Origin: Branchinecta lynchi
Lineage: Eukaryota > Arthropoda > Branchiopoda > Anostraca > Branchinectidae
DNA: 64,000 nucleotides
NCBI GenBank assembly: GCA_023053575.1
Contig: JAKZAP010000004.1
Location: 434,001-498,000, forward strand
Direction: 5' to 3'
This document shows, piece by piece, positions 52,699 to 63,757 of this stretch; within the stretch, counting starts at the first letter, position 1; the number at the start of each line of letters is the position of its first letter. A program made the position numbers and the translations under genes. The notes below the pieces were generated by a model. That model had not been told where the DNA came from, made no database searches, and was given only the letters and a program-made list of their open reading frames with translations.

Positions 52699-52962
52699 TT
52701 AAAAGATCTTCCCTGCAATATAGCCTGAAAGAAGGGCAATGAAAATCATCACCAAGAACGCCATCGGATAGGCAGGCGGCTGGGCGATTTGTGGCTGTTG
52801 AGCCTTTGCGAAGACCTCGGCCTTGGACTCGCCAGCGGCGGCGGATCGTCTAAGCCGCAAGCCTTCCTCCTTGAGCTGAAGGTTGTCTTTGGTCATTCGG
52901 GAAATCTCCTCGCGGAGACGGCTGATCTCGTCTAATGCCTTCTTCTCAGCATCCTCCAAGTC
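52699..52962 (-). CDS. VAP: VAP terminal exon: coiled coil and tail anchor
   Basis: The exon follows the acceptor CTAATTTCCTTCAG and runs 264 nt to TAA. It encodes DLEDAEKKALDEISRLREEI and NLQLKEEGLRLRRSA, a coiled coil ending in the VAP signature LKEEGLRLR, then a variable linker, and the membrane anchor MAFLVMIFIALLSGYIAGKI. VAPs are ER tail-anchored proteins that bind FFAT motifs on lipid-transfer proteins at contact sites. The exon reads in phase 0 from 54033-54206. The open frame continues upstream past the acceptor by chance. Confidence 0.92.
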   Translation of the reverse strand, partial: DLEDAEKKALDEISRLREEISRMTKDNLQLKEEGLRLRRSAAAGESKAEVFAKAQQPQIAQPPAYPMAFLVMIFIALLSGYIAGKIF

Positions 52963-53355
52963 CTGAAGGAAATTAGACAAAATTAACACTTCTGGTGCTC
53001 CATCTCTGCTCTGCTCTAAGGCTTGAGTTAGCTTCGAGGACTGGACTCTGCCGAAATTTGACAGAGACCGAAGCATAGGGTCCCCTCTATGAATCAAAGT
53101 GGCTCCGCCCTTCGGCCCCAGGATTGGCGGAGAGGAAGAGTTGACTCCTCCCAGGGGAGGAGTCAAGTAGTGGCAAGTAGTTTGTCGTGACGACTGACAC
53201 ACAATGCTGCGAACATAGGATCAAGTTTTCTCGTCGGACTTTCTTCACTTTCATCACACAACGAAACAAAAACTAAACTTTTCCTTACGGAAGTGATGAT
53301 CGTGCGGAAAATCCTGGCAGGAATTACCATCCCCAACCCAGATCGTCCACCCAAA

Positions 53356-53692
53356 ATGTAAGAATAGAGGGGTAAGAGATATGCTGAATTCTTTTTCGAG
53401 CTTCAGTCTTCGCCGGACAAGTAGTTCGCCTCGAACCCAGCCGAAACCGGAGATTTGGCAGAAGTAGGGCCGGAAGTTTTGATCAATTTTGTCAAAGTAA
53501 ATATGACGTACTGGAAGGTGTAAATACACACATGCTGAATCCATATCTGAACTTGGTTTTCTCAGACGATTAGCCATTGGCCTGTTTCAGTCTAACAGTA
53601 GAAGCATTCAAGGAGTCTGGCGAAGACCGCATATCTACAAGACCAAATTGTCTGGATCCAATATCCCATCGAAACCTTTGGTCTTGTTCATA
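53356..53692 (+). repeat. Repeat family B, right-end fragment in VAP intron
   Basis: It contains GGACAAGTAGTTCGCC, GAAACCGGAGATTTG and the right end ATCCCATCGAAACC with CTTGTTC. The left end and most units are missing. Confidence 0.7.
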
Positions 53693-54032
53693 TTGACTAT
53701 TCATCTGTTCTTCTTCTGCTTCTTGGATGAGGCCTCTTCGACGGCTACTGCTCCACTTAGGCATCTTCTTTTTGATCGTCAGTTAGCCGATGCGTTTTCG
53801 GCTTAGATGAGACGATCGTCTATGCTTCTGAGGAAGTTGTACTTGGCTAGAATGAGGGGTTTCTCCACGTCCCTGGGTATTTTCAGTTTGGCTATGAGGC
53901 TGATGTCTTTGTCGTTTTTTACTGTTTGTGAGCTTGTCTAGTGCGTGAATAAGATGTCATCATCGCTGAATTCAGCTTTGACTACAAAATTAAAACTTGA
54001 AAGTAAAAAACAAAAACAAATTTAAAACTTAC

Positions 54033-54206
54033 TTTTCCCTTATCAGCCGGGGCACTAACATGATCAGCTTCCCTGGGGGAAGATGTCAATGGCGCCGACT
54101 GAACACTGACGATTGGAGCGCTGGCAGCGGAACTGGTTTCTTCGGGCATCTCTAAAACACACTTCAACTTCCAATCGTGGATCGAATCTTGAGGCGCCTC
54201 CTTCCA
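54033..54206 (-). CDS. VAP: VAP middle exon: end of MSP domain and linker
   Basis: This 174-nt exon lies between a TTTTTTTAG acceptor and a GTAAGT donor. It encodes WKEAPQDSIHDWKLKCVLEM, matching the last strand of the MSP domain (vertebrate VAPB has WKEA...DSKLRCVFELP at this point), then a Ser/Ala-rich linker ending ADKGK. Phase 0 at both ends fits the neighbouring exons. Confidence 0.92.
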
Positions 54207-54479
54207 CTAAAAAAAGAAAATATATCTTTCTTTACGAAATCTGAGGAAAAATGAAAAAGTTTCCATCAAAATTTCGATTTTCGAGACTTATAATTTCATT
54301 CAGATTTACTTCTGATTTATCTGTCCCGATGATTCCTTGTATAATCTTTCATCTAGCATACGTAATATTATCCAACCCCGTGAGATGGGGGTGTGAACTG
54401 CTTAGACGAATTTGTCGTTGGCGGGAATGCTGTTCCGCTTCTATCTGAATATTTCAGTGGTTTGCGAACTACGTTTACA

Positions 54480-54552
54480 AGCCATTCACAAGTAGGATAA
54501 TGGCCTTGTAAGCAAAATGTGGCGGGTTCAATTCCCACCTTCGGAGCATTTT
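54480..54552 (+). mobile_element. tRNA-like SINE remnant
   Basis: GGCGGGTTCAATTCCCACC is a clear B box and T-arm. Upstream GGATAATGGCCTTGTAAGC could be the D and anticodon arms, with a TTGTAAG loop. The acceptor end does not pair. It resembles a degenerate threonine-tRNA-derived sequence. Confidence 0.45.
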
Positions 54553-55082
54553 TGTCGTTCAGTCCGTCACTTATAAAATAGACGAGTGCGCAAGCGCTCA
54601 AACACACTCAGGAGTGTGAAAGTAAAATCTTTATCACATCTTATAAGCAAACAGCGTTAGAACCAAGATATTTCACATCCCCAATAACCAAATAAATACT
54701 GAAATAACATATATGAAATCATCCCAGTTCTTGAGAAGATCTTCAAGATCTTGCAAGAACATTTTCAGTTACGATACGGAACGTCTTGCTAGCTAGCCAG
54801 TCCGCCCCTTCAAACCTCTTTTTCAATAGCAAGGTAATAACAAGTGCAATAAAAAACATCGTAGCAGCCTAATACCCCTTTGTCACAACTGCATCAAGAA
54901 CGGCACTGCATCGATCACACAACAAAACCGTCCAGTTTCCAACTGATCATTTAGGACTGAGGTACGCCGCGTGGTCTTATTTGTTGCTGTTGCACCAAAA
55001 TCTGCATCTATACGTACATGTCCACAAGTATACAAGAGTTGAACTCGAGCCACGTCATAGGATGGGTGTAAAGTGCTCCTCC

Positions 55083-55409
55083 CTGACCCCTAAATGTACG
55101 GCTACAGAGCCCATCTACTAACTCGACGAACTTTCCCTTGACCCAAGGCTGTATCTAGGGGGGGGGGGGTCCCGAAACATACAAAAATAATCATTTTAAT
55201 AGGCTTTTTCCTCTGATTTATGTATTTTTTGAACGTTCTTTGTCCAAACCGCAGGCCCCCCCCCCCGAAAAAGATTCCTGGATACGGGCCTGCTTTGAAC
55301 CGAGTTTCATCAAAATCTCTAATTCCCTTCGAGAGTTATCGTGGTGACAGACGGACAACTGTTGTGATATCACAGGTATCCATCCACTTACGTTTTGGGA
55401 TCCCAAAAA
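55083..55409 (-). repeat. Repeat family B, left-end fragment with inserted MITE
   Basis: It ends TTTTGGGATCCCAAAAA near 55409 and contains the family phrases CCCTAAATGTACGGCTACAG and GAGAGTTATCGTGGTGACAG. A MITE interrupts it at 55145-55291. Confidence 0.75.
55145..55291. mobile_element. MITE with GGCYGTATCYAGG inverted ends
   Basis: The left end CAAGGCTGTATCTAGGG and the right end, inverted CAGGCCCGTATCCAGGAATC, bound a short insert with G and C homopolymers. The surrounding family B sequence is continuous across it. Confidence 0.6.
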
Positions 55410-56394
55410 TAGGAAGACACTACCGCCGCCGCAGAGCTTCGTGGTAGCGAGACTTCATCGACACCCTATGCGCCACTAATGGCTCAAGATTATCTAAGGT
55501 CAGGTCTAACCTTTGTTCGGACTCCCGGTCAAGCCGGATTCGCCCTGTGGCCGAAGATTCTGAGCCCGTCTCCTTCGAATATACATATATTTTGCGCCCT
55601 GCTGAGCGCAAGTCGATGTCAGAGAAAAGAGGAGCTGTGAACCATGAATGGACATTTCGAAAGTCCGAGCTGGAATTATGCCGGAAGTAATCTCAATCCA
55701 GAATAGATCCGAGGACTCGGGATATCAAGTTCGAAACTGAATATTTGCAAAACACTAATGTTAATTAGCCACTCTTGTGGGGCTTCTCGCCTATTATACG
55801 AAGGCTAGACGCATCACCTAGTAATATGATCTTTCGTTCAGTGGCAGGTTCACTCCCCAGCAGCGTTGCCACATCAAAAACATTTAAAGACTGACATTTG
55901 ACCCAAAACAGAGAGTGAACTGGGACTGAATTTTTTGTTTACGAAAAGACCTGAAATGGTAACTTTTGGTCGAAATCGCCTCTGCAAAAACCACCATCAT
56001 AATTTTATTTTCACGAAAAAACGTGAAATAGTCACTTCTTTTCGGAATCAGTGCTGCAAAAGGGACACATGTGGACGTTATCTGAAATATAGTGATTTTT
56101 ATGTCCTACGTAGGACAAGAGTGACAAAAATAAAATAGAGCGACAATTCACATTTCACACTATCGTGCGACATGTCGCAACACTGCTCCCCAGTCCAGTA
56201 CAGTCATCTTTTCCTACCCGTCGAGTTGTGAACCTTTAATCGGTGAACAACAAAACATGGGTGCTTCTAGACCCGACAAGCATGACAAAAAGCCCGGTTT
56301 GGTACAGACCCGAGATGGATGGACCCAACTAAACTCTGACCTTATTAGTTCACCAGGAAAAGCATCAAAAGCCAAGTCTAATGAACAACATTAG
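55410..56394. other. VAP intron, no recognised gene
   Basis: A minus-strand open frame at 55420-55611 has unremarkable composition and no known domain or clear splice sites. No other feature is supported. Confidence 0.4.
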
Positions 56395-58313
56395 TTGCAT
56401 TTTTGCAGATACCGTGGTATCTGTCATCACGAGTTATCGTGGTATCTGATATACGGTTGCTCTGCAAAAACGACAATTGCCGACATTGCACTTTTCGAAG
56501 TCATCCCAAAAGAAAAAATGATATTCAGTCACATTTTTCAATTTTTTCAATTTATTTAATAATAAAGCAAAACATATCTCTCGTGGGCAGAGCCCAAATA
56601 CGATGTTTTTGTAGTCATAAACAAATAAAATAAGTTGTCAACACATAATTAAAAACACATAGTTAAAAGAAAATAAAAATAACAAGGCAGATAATGCTAA
56701 AGATCATTGTACTGCTTTACGAAGCTAGGCACAAAGCTTCTACTGTAGCGCATAGTGTTACGGTAGATTGGGGTCAGTTTGGGAACCTTTTCAGCCACTT
56801 CTCGGGGGGGACGAGATCTTACAGGAACAAAGGGTAGGGGAAGGAATGAACGGTACATGGGGTGCTGGAGAAGGGAGGAGCCAAAGTTGCGGCATAGTTT
56901 TCCGCGGCGGGAAGAAAGGGATTCAATTTTAAATTCTTTGAGGTAAAAAGAGTATGGTAGGGGGGAACCACCATAGATAATTTGCAGCGATCTCTTCTGA
57001 ACTCGCTCTATTGTATCAGTTTCACCTTGGGTAAGAGCAAAGTGCCAAACCGGACAAGCATATTCGATTAACGGCCGAATGAAACAGCAAAACATTAGCT
57101 TTAGCTTGTCCTTAGGAACCCGAAACTTTTTCAGTGTTTTTAGCATTTGAATTGCGCTGTTAGCTTTCTTTACAATTGTCTTTGTATGTTCGTGCCATGA
57201 AAGGTCAGAAGAGATCACTACACCTAGTAGCGTTGTATTATCACTGATGAGCCCGGGGTCGATAGGAGGTTCGAAAGACGGGCGAGTTTTTCTAAGAAAA
57301 GAAAAGGTTGTAACCGAGCACTTATCTTTATTCACGACCATATTCATTTCAATCGCTTCTGAGGTAACCTGGTCGATGAAGCCGGCAGCGTTACTTTTCA
57401 AACCCTCAGATACGACTTCCGCTAGGGACAAATCGTCAAAGTATTTCCATCTGTCCTCTAGCCCAGCAGCAATTTCATTTATCATGAGGAGGAAGCACAG
57501 CGGACCGATCACAGTTCCTTGTGGAACTCCACAAAAAACTGGTAAAGAAGTTGAAAAATGGCCTTTATACTTTACAGTTTGCTCTCTATTTGTCAAGAAA
57601 CTCTTGATGATTTTGACGATAAAATCCGGTATATTTTTTTCCGCCATTTTTTCTAAAAGAATTTTATGGTCAACAAGGTCAAATGCCTTTTTAAAATCAA
57701 TTGCAATTAAATTTATCCATTTGCCAGGTTCATCTAGATGTTTTAAAATAAAATCAATCAAATTAACTAGGTAATGTACTGTAGAACACTTAGGAATGTT
57801 ACCAAACTGCTTTCGATCAGTTACCTTTAAAAGATATTCTTTAAGCCATGTGGCAACGAAACTTTCGTAAATTCTGCTGAAAATTGATGTAACTGTGATC
57901 GGCCGTACACCAGAGAAATCATTAGGTGCTCCTTTCTTTGGAATAGGGGTGATAAAACCTTTCTTCCATTTCTTTGGATAATAACCTGTTCGCGTTATGT
58001 TATTGTAGATTATCTGAAGGGGGAAAGCTAATTCTTTAGCAAATGCTTTAACGAGAACAACTGGAATATCAAAAGGAGCAACAGAAGTGCGTTTTAACTT
58101 AGAAAGTTTACAAAATCACTAAGTGTCAAACTTCATCCCACCAATTTGACAAAAATTCATAAAAGTGAGATGACTTTTTCAGATACCACGATAACTGGCC
58201 AGATACCACGTTAACTGCAAAAACGCCTTTTGACCGTGGTATCGCATACCACGATAACTGCAAAAACGACTTTACACCGTGGTATCAGATACCATGGTAT
58301 CTGCAAAAACGCA
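56395..58313. mobile_element. Palindromic MITE split by a CR1-like LINE
   Basis: TTGCATTTTTGCAGATACCG at the left and CCATGGTATCTGCAAAAACG at the right are inverted ends of the family at 33019-33355. The MITE centre ATTCAGTCACAT stops at 56534 and resumes as ATCACTAAG at about 58115. The intact copy reads CAGTCACATCACTAAG. Confidence 0.8.
56535..58114 (-). pseudogene. 5'-truncated CR1-like LINE with reverse transcriptase
   Basis: The minus-strand frame is open from 58114 to 56697. It encodes TSVAPFDIPVVLVKAFAKEL, WKKGFITPIPKKGAPNDFSG, FDIKKAF-type block LIAIDFKKAFDLVDH, GVPQGTVIGPLCFLLMIN and KYFDDLSLAE (active-site FDD), then the C-terminus CPVWHFALTQGE and RSFVPSFVKQYNDL. These are reverse-transcriptase blocks 2-7 and the CR1/L2-type tail. 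The endonuclease is missing through 5' truncation. The 3' end is an AAATTGAAAAAATTG tail near 56535. The frame has no stop, so the insertion is fairly young. Confidence 0.9.
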
Positions 58314-58623
58314 GTCATTATTCTGAGCAAGAAAGGACCGGAAGTCCAGCAGAGGTAGGCCTATGCTTCTTTAAAAACCTCTCTGTACTTTTTCACCGCC
58401 TGGGTTTGTTTTTCGTTTCCGAAAAAATGGCGAATTTTTTAATTTGACAGTGTGACTATCTGTAAAGGTACAAGTCTGTAAAGGCTTGTAAAGATACACA
58501 TATAGGGGCACATACATATAGGGATATACAAGATATCCAAAATTTGTTTATTAAAACTTGGCTGGTTGGTTCAATATTGTTAAAAAAAACGCAGGTAAGG
58601 GAATAAAATGAAAAAAAACTTAC

Positions 58624-58730
58624 GATCGTCTCCACGTTGACATCTCCATCAGGAGCGAAGACGGACAACACTTGGAACTTATGCTTACCCTTTTCATTGG
58701 GGTCATTGGGGTCAAAGGGTTGAAGATTAA
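58624..58730 (-). CDS. VAP: VAP exon: central MSP domain
   Basis: This 107-nt exon (acceptor TATTTTCCAG, donor GTAAGT) encodes NLQPFDPNDPNEKGKHKFQV and LSVFAPDGDVNVETI. It matches the VAP MSP block LQPFDYDPNEKSKHKFMVQ. The first two bases complete a codon from an upstream exon, which was not found by 64000. The last codon joins in phase 0 to the WKEA exon, restoring the conserved E-x-x-W-K-E-A order. Confidence 0.93.
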
Positions 58731-59061
58731 CTGGAAAATAAAAGAAATACAACTTTTCGGGCTGAAGTCCTACCGCATTAAAACTGACAAAGCTTATTAC
58801 AGTGTAGGCGTAAGGCGTACAACATAGTTAACATTAGTGACGAATGAGGCGTACAAAAACAAGAATTATTCAAATGTCTGGACAGCTGTTTATTTGTAGG
58901 ATCTCCGCAACATCAAACCTGAATGGACGCTTGAGCATAAGCAAAGCGCAGACCACGAACACAAGCCACTGCCACCAACGAATTAGGGGAAACCAGTCAC
59001 AATATCCGGAATCGCGCCCTCTGAGTTCTAGGCGCTAACTTTTTACAAACATTTCCTAAGA

Positions 59062-60400
59062 AACAAGACCAAAGATTTCGACGGGATCCCAAAGGGGAAG
59101 ATTTGTCGATCTTTTTGATACAGATAATCCCGTCGATCAGATAATTTGAATAATCGAAAAATGATTTCAAGCATTCGAAAAAATCGTGTTTAGACTAGAT
59201 TCCGACAGGACTATCCATCCGAGGTGAGAATGTACAGTATTTCCTAAATCAACCCGTCTTTTTCGGGAACATCTACCTCCTCCAACCAAATTTTTATCGA
59301 TATCAGCATTTATTTTACTTCTTAGAAATTTCAGGTTCACGCATGGATTCAACTTGTATTCTTGCTCCTATAATGATGTTCCGATTGACTTCAGAATGAA
59401 CTTTACTCATACCAAATTTCCGGTTTTCCGGGACGTCTGCTTGTCCGGCGGGAACATACAGTTCAAATATAGAGTCTCGATGTATTCATACCTCTAAATA
59501 AAAGGTTCTAATCGACCACCATTTAACCTCTAATCAACTTCAATCAAGACTTTCACTCGTACCATTTTCCGGTTTTCGCCGGATTCCGGTCAAACTACTT
59601 ATTCGGCGAAAAAGGAAAATTCAGAAATAGATTCAACATGTCTCTATATCCCTGTAGCGAACTTTTATTCAACTTTAAAAAAAACTATTACATTTACAAA
59701 ATTTCCGGTTTTTTTTTCGGATTACGTGTGAACTATTTGTCCGGTGAGAAAATGAAGCTCAGTTCTGGATTCAGTATGTCTCTTTACCCCTATATAGACT
59801 CTCGCACCAGCTTGAAAAAATATTTTCTTCATCCCTTAATTTAAAGTCCCAAATATTGGGGTACAGGGCCGGTCTACTAATCTGACCTGTACCCAGTGGA
59901 TCCACACACCAATTTTGAACAAAATATCTCAACCCTTTCGAGAGTTATCGTGCTGACAGACGGACAGGAGGGCAAATTTACGAAGACATAGATATTTGCT
60001 CTTTCATTCGACCCTTAGTCGAATATGCGTGTCCGGTTTGGCACTTTGCTCTTACTCAAGGTGAAACTGATAAAACAGCGCGAGTTCAGAAGAGATCGCT
60101 GCAAATTGTCTATGGCGGTTCCCCCCTACGATACTCTTTTTACCTGAAAGAATTTAAAACTGAATCCCTTTCTTCCCGCCGTGAAAAACTATGCCGCAAC
60201 CTTGGCTCCTCCCTTTTCCAGCACCTCATGTACCGTTCATTCCTTCCCCCACCCTTTGTTCGTGTAAGATCTACCCCCCCCCCCGAGAAGTGGCTGAAAA
60301 GGTTTCCAAACCGACCCCAATCTACTGTAACACTATGCTTTACTATTAAATAAATTGAAAAATTGGTATCCCTCCACTTCCGTTTTGGGATCCCCAAAAA
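59062..60400 (-). repeat. Repeat family B, reverse copy split by LINE
   Basis: It starts with AACAAGACCAAAGATTTCGA and GGGATCCC, runs through diverged units (TTTCCGGTTTT, GGATTCCGGTCAAACT), reaches GAGAGTTATCGTGCTGACAG near 59940, is broken at about 60000-60363, and ends CGTTTTGGGATCCCCAAAAA at 60400. Confidence 0.8.
60000..60363 (+). pseudogene. 5'-truncated CR1-like LINE C-terminal fragment
   Basis: The plus strand encodes SFIRPLVEYACPVWHFALTQ, ARVQKRSLQIVYGGSPLRYS, FLPPPFVRVRST and IYCNTMLYY, ending with ATTAAATAAATTGAAAAATTG. It is the same family as 56535-58114. Family B sequence is continuous across it (GACATAGAT, then GGTATCCCTCC). Confidence 0.85.
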
Positions 60401-60744
60401 ACTACCGTGATGCAATAGTATTCTTATTGACAGGACCGATATTAAATAAAAAGGAAATACAATTCGTATTAATTATCTTTTCCCAGCGGAAATCGTTAAC
60501 TGAACAACTGTCATGATGCCTTACTTAGCCCTCCCCCAGTCAACGAAGTGTGTGCCCCGCAGTGAAAACAGATACAAATATTTCTGACCCATGAGCTTAA
60601 GAGCATCTACCACCCTAAAGGCGGGTTCCCACAGTTGGACGATTCGGGAACAACGGCGCGGTATAAGCATTTTTATGTTTCTTTCAACGTTGGTCGAAGA
60701 TCTTTTATTCATGTTCAAGTAATGCATATAACGGATACCTCAGC

Positions 60745-60810
60745 TACGATGCTTTAGCAGCAATATTTCGGCCCTTCTTGGCAAGGGTCCTCGTCAGGCT
60801 GTCCATCTTC
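60745..60810 (-). ncRNA. Hammerhead ribozyme motif
   Basis: The minus strand has CAGC, CTGACGA (plus-strand 60791-60797), stem II GG-A-CCCTT/GCCAAG/AAGGG-CC, GAAA (plus-strand 60766-60769), ATAT, T and GCTG. Stem I CAGC/GCTG pairs. The cleavage triplet would end in U, permitted by the NUH rule. All core residues are present. Confidence 0.68.
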
Positions 60811-60859
60811 AGGGTCAACGTCGGGGAAGGAAACAAACCTGCACTAAATAACTGAAGCT

Positions 60860-61375
60860 TCCCGTCATCGCTCCAATCGTGAAGCACACATAGCGCCCGT
60901 GTCAAAAATTAAATCTCAGGATTAGCTGTTTCCTTACAGTGGTATTTAAAAGTAATTTGCACAATAAGATATAGGTTCCAACTCCGGACTAACTCTCTTC
61001 CATTACGGTACAGAAAGAAAGTTTTTGATAGGCGAAAACAGGTCGATGAGGAGAATTACAATTGCTCACTTTGTTGCACTGGGCAAGATACCATTGACCA
61101 CCTTCTAGGACAGTGCCAAGAGCTTCCTTCATTGGGTGGAGTTGGGATGGCTGGTGGTGTTCTCTTCCCTGGTATCTTAAAGTCGACAAATAAAAGTGTA
61201 ATCCGTGAGGTAGTTTCTTTCGTTTTGAATGCAATGAAAAGAAGAAAATAGTTTGTGTCTCATTATTAGTGTTATAAATTATTGTTGGCGCTTCAGGAAT
61301 CTGTCGTATGGCCGTATCAGGCTTTTTCCAATAAATTGTTATTGTTATTATTACTATTATTATTATTATTCATGG
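60860..61375 (+). pseudogene. LINE C-terminal fragment with CCHC motif
   Basis: A plus-strand frame ending at 61250 encodes ENYNCSLCCTGQDTIDHLLG then QC, a CX2CX7HX4C knuckle as found at the C-terminus of several LINE groups, followed by NKSVIREVVSFVLNAMKRRK and a stop. The 3' UTR ends with AATAAATTGTTATTGTTATT near 61331. Penelope-type arms with inverted hammerhead motifs flank the fragment. Confidence 0.6.
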
Positions 61376-61424
61376 TCGCTAGTAGCTTCAGTTATTTATT
61401 GCAGGTTTGTTTCCTTCTGACCCT

Positions 61425-61490
61425 GAAGATTGACAACCTAACGAGGACCCTTGCCAAGAAGGGCTGAAATATCGCTGCTAAAGCATCGTA
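61425..61490 (+). ncRNA. Hammerhead-like motif (degenerate)
   Basis: The plus strand reads CCTAACGA instead of CTGACGA, with stem II intact, then TGAAA and TATCGCTG. The lost core G predicts inactivity. It is the inverted partner of 60745-60810. Confidence 0.55.
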
Positions 61491-61564
61491 TCTGACGTAT
61501 CCATTATATGCATTATTTGAACATATGTTTCAAAGTCAGCTTGGGATCAAGGAATATTTGTCTT

Positions 61565-62450
61565 TCATTTACACTGCGCTACCAACAAAGTTGGCTGTGA
61601 CCTTAAGCACATTTTAAACCATAAAGCCGCGTTCCATACAGTCTGATCCCTCCCCCGAGAAGTTTCAGGGAAGACGATGATCGCCCTTGCAACCTCATAT
61701 ATGCTACTGTTTATACTGATCTTTTCTTTCTAATAACTTTCAACAAACTGAAGCTCGAGCTGAACGTTGCTGGTGCAGATCGGCAACCATTGTCCGAACC
61801 AGTCTGATAATTTCGGGTCCGGTTCCGTGAACTGTGGGCCAAGCATAAGTACTGGAGGCATAATCGCATTCAAGCTTATACAAAGCAATTGCTCTTTCAA
61901 CACGCTGGGACTGAATGAAAGCTGAACATTACACAGCAACTACAACGTTCGTTTTCACTTGTGATTTTTTACTTCATTTTTCATGTTAGGCATCACAACC
62001 GCACATGTTCAAAATTTTCCTGTTTGCGGGCCTTCTGAATGAAATTCAAGCTGCGATTATCAATCCAACCCAAAAACCGCACTCGGCCAGAACTAACGAA
62101 CCGGCAACCCGAGCACACCACATACTGTTCGTGACTTGCTTTTTTCCTCGGAGCGGAAATTTTTTTTTTCAGGAAAGAATTCATCGGTGACATTAAATTG
62201 AAGTAGAAAGTGCAAAATCAAAAGTATTTCTTTTAATTTAACAAGCTTTTCCGGCAAAGGCGCCATTTCGCGGACTGGGGGTGGGCAGCGGCGTTGTTCT
62301 GGGCCTGTCCAGCATTTTCAAATGCAAGAAATACAGAGGTAATTACAGCACGCAACATTTACACAAAGAAATGTCTCCAAAAAATGTCTCCTATACAAAA
62401 TATGTAGATATCATGGGGTTCATGGACCACTATTTCGGATACGCTCGTCG
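61565..62450. other. Unassigned stretch
   Basis: A minus-strand region at 61730-61940 is open in two frames but shows no known domain. No exon of the VAP gene was recognised here. Confidence 0.35.
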
Positions 62451-62451
62451 C

Positions 62452-62540
62452 CAGCTTGCCGACGGTCTGACTTTCGCTTGCCGACGGTCTGACTTTCGCT
62501 TGCCGACGGTCTGACTTTCGCTTGCCGACGGTCTGACTTC
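62452..62540. repeat. 22-bp minisatellite, four copies
   Basis: CTTGCCGACGGTCTGACTTT plus CG repeats four times with 22-bp spacing. It is a simple tandem repeat; open frames across it are by-products. Confidence 0.9.
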
Positions 62541-63348
62541 TTGTCGAATTTGTGATTCTGTCATGGCTGGCTGTGGACCCCCTTGGAAAACTAGGGCCTG
62601 ACCGCATGACGCCACCGTTTGTATGCTGTCAAAACAGTTCACCAAGTTACGGTATATCATCTTAGCTCTTCTCCACATCTCAAAGTAGCTTGTGGGCTTT
62701 CAAATGGCATCTGAACCAAGCGTTCAGCAACGAGTATGTTGGGCAACTGTCGATAACCCCTCCCTCCGTCTCCCCAAAGTTTGTGTTTTCCGTATAAACA
62801 GAAGTCTTGTTTTTGTTAAGAAAGAACGGATACAACCGAAGGCATGCAGTGTAAAAAAAAATCTTACAGTATTTGCTACTGGGATTAACTTGTCTCTAAA
62901 AAGATAATCTTATCTCTAATTCGGAATACTGCAGTTAACTGTAATCCTTACTAGGAGAACGTTTTAGAGTGTGGTATCTTACAGTGTCATCACGTTCCGT
63001 AAAAATAGTAAAAAGACAGCCGACCAGAGGTTGGTCTGAATGCAAGAAGTTCGTATGTTTTTTACGAGATTCATAATATTTCCCGAATTTGCCGACAATT
63101 GTTCAAGTTTGGCATGTGACACTCAGGGAAAATTTGCCATAGGCTACAAGAGTTGAAGCTCATCACGGTTATCAGAGGAAAAGACACATGGACAAGAAAT
63201 TAGTGCGGTTAGACGAGGTGAACTAAAAAAGTACAGTGGGCAAGTCAAAATAGACTTTCCCAGCATCAAACTTTTCACGGCAACACACACGACGACACCA
63301 AAGCTAACCACCACAGAACGCAAGACAACGCGTAGACGGAGTAAAAGA
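62541..63348. other. Unassigned stretch
   Basis: This is AT-rich sequence with no recognised gene, RNA or repeat family. Confidence 0.4.
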
Positions 63349-63757
63349 CAAGAGCTAAGAGCTCATATGGCACCGGTTACGAAAAGGTGGTGCAAAAAAG
63401 TAGACGAGAACGTCGCAAGATACTCCCTTCAGCCCCCCAGGTTCGGAAATCGCCTCTGATCATCTAGGGCAATGAATTTTCTACCTACCAAGTTTGGATC
63501 CACACGTTTGATCGCTAGACCTGCCCCACCATTTCCGGTAACCCCCCCCCCTCTAACTCCCCCTACCGCGGCCTAATCTGGTTTGACAAATAACTGTAAA
63601 ATCCAAAGCATCTTCTCTCACCACCTATCAAGTTTCACTCGAATCCAAGCATTCTTCGGAAATTCTGGTCACCCCCCACCGTGCCAGATCCAGTCCAGAC
63701 CCTAAAATACGCCATCTACATTCTACGGCATATGGCCTCTCTACTTTCCAAGTTTCA
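63349..63757 (+). repeat. Repeat family A, left end, at window edge
   Basis: It begins CAAGAGCTAAGAGCTCATAT with GGCACCGG and continues with the same diverged modules as 35701-36300 (GTAGACGAGAACGTCGCAAG, AAGTTTCACTCGAATCC). A LINE tail interrupts it at about 63758. Confidence 0.75.

Noticed and set aside
55420..55611. Minus-strand frame of 63 codons
   Set aside because: The charged composition looks coding-like but there are no splice sites in phase and no recognised family.
61730..61940. Minus-strand region open in two frames
   Set aside because: Neither frame shows a known domain or splice signals; it may be chance in a GC-richer patch.
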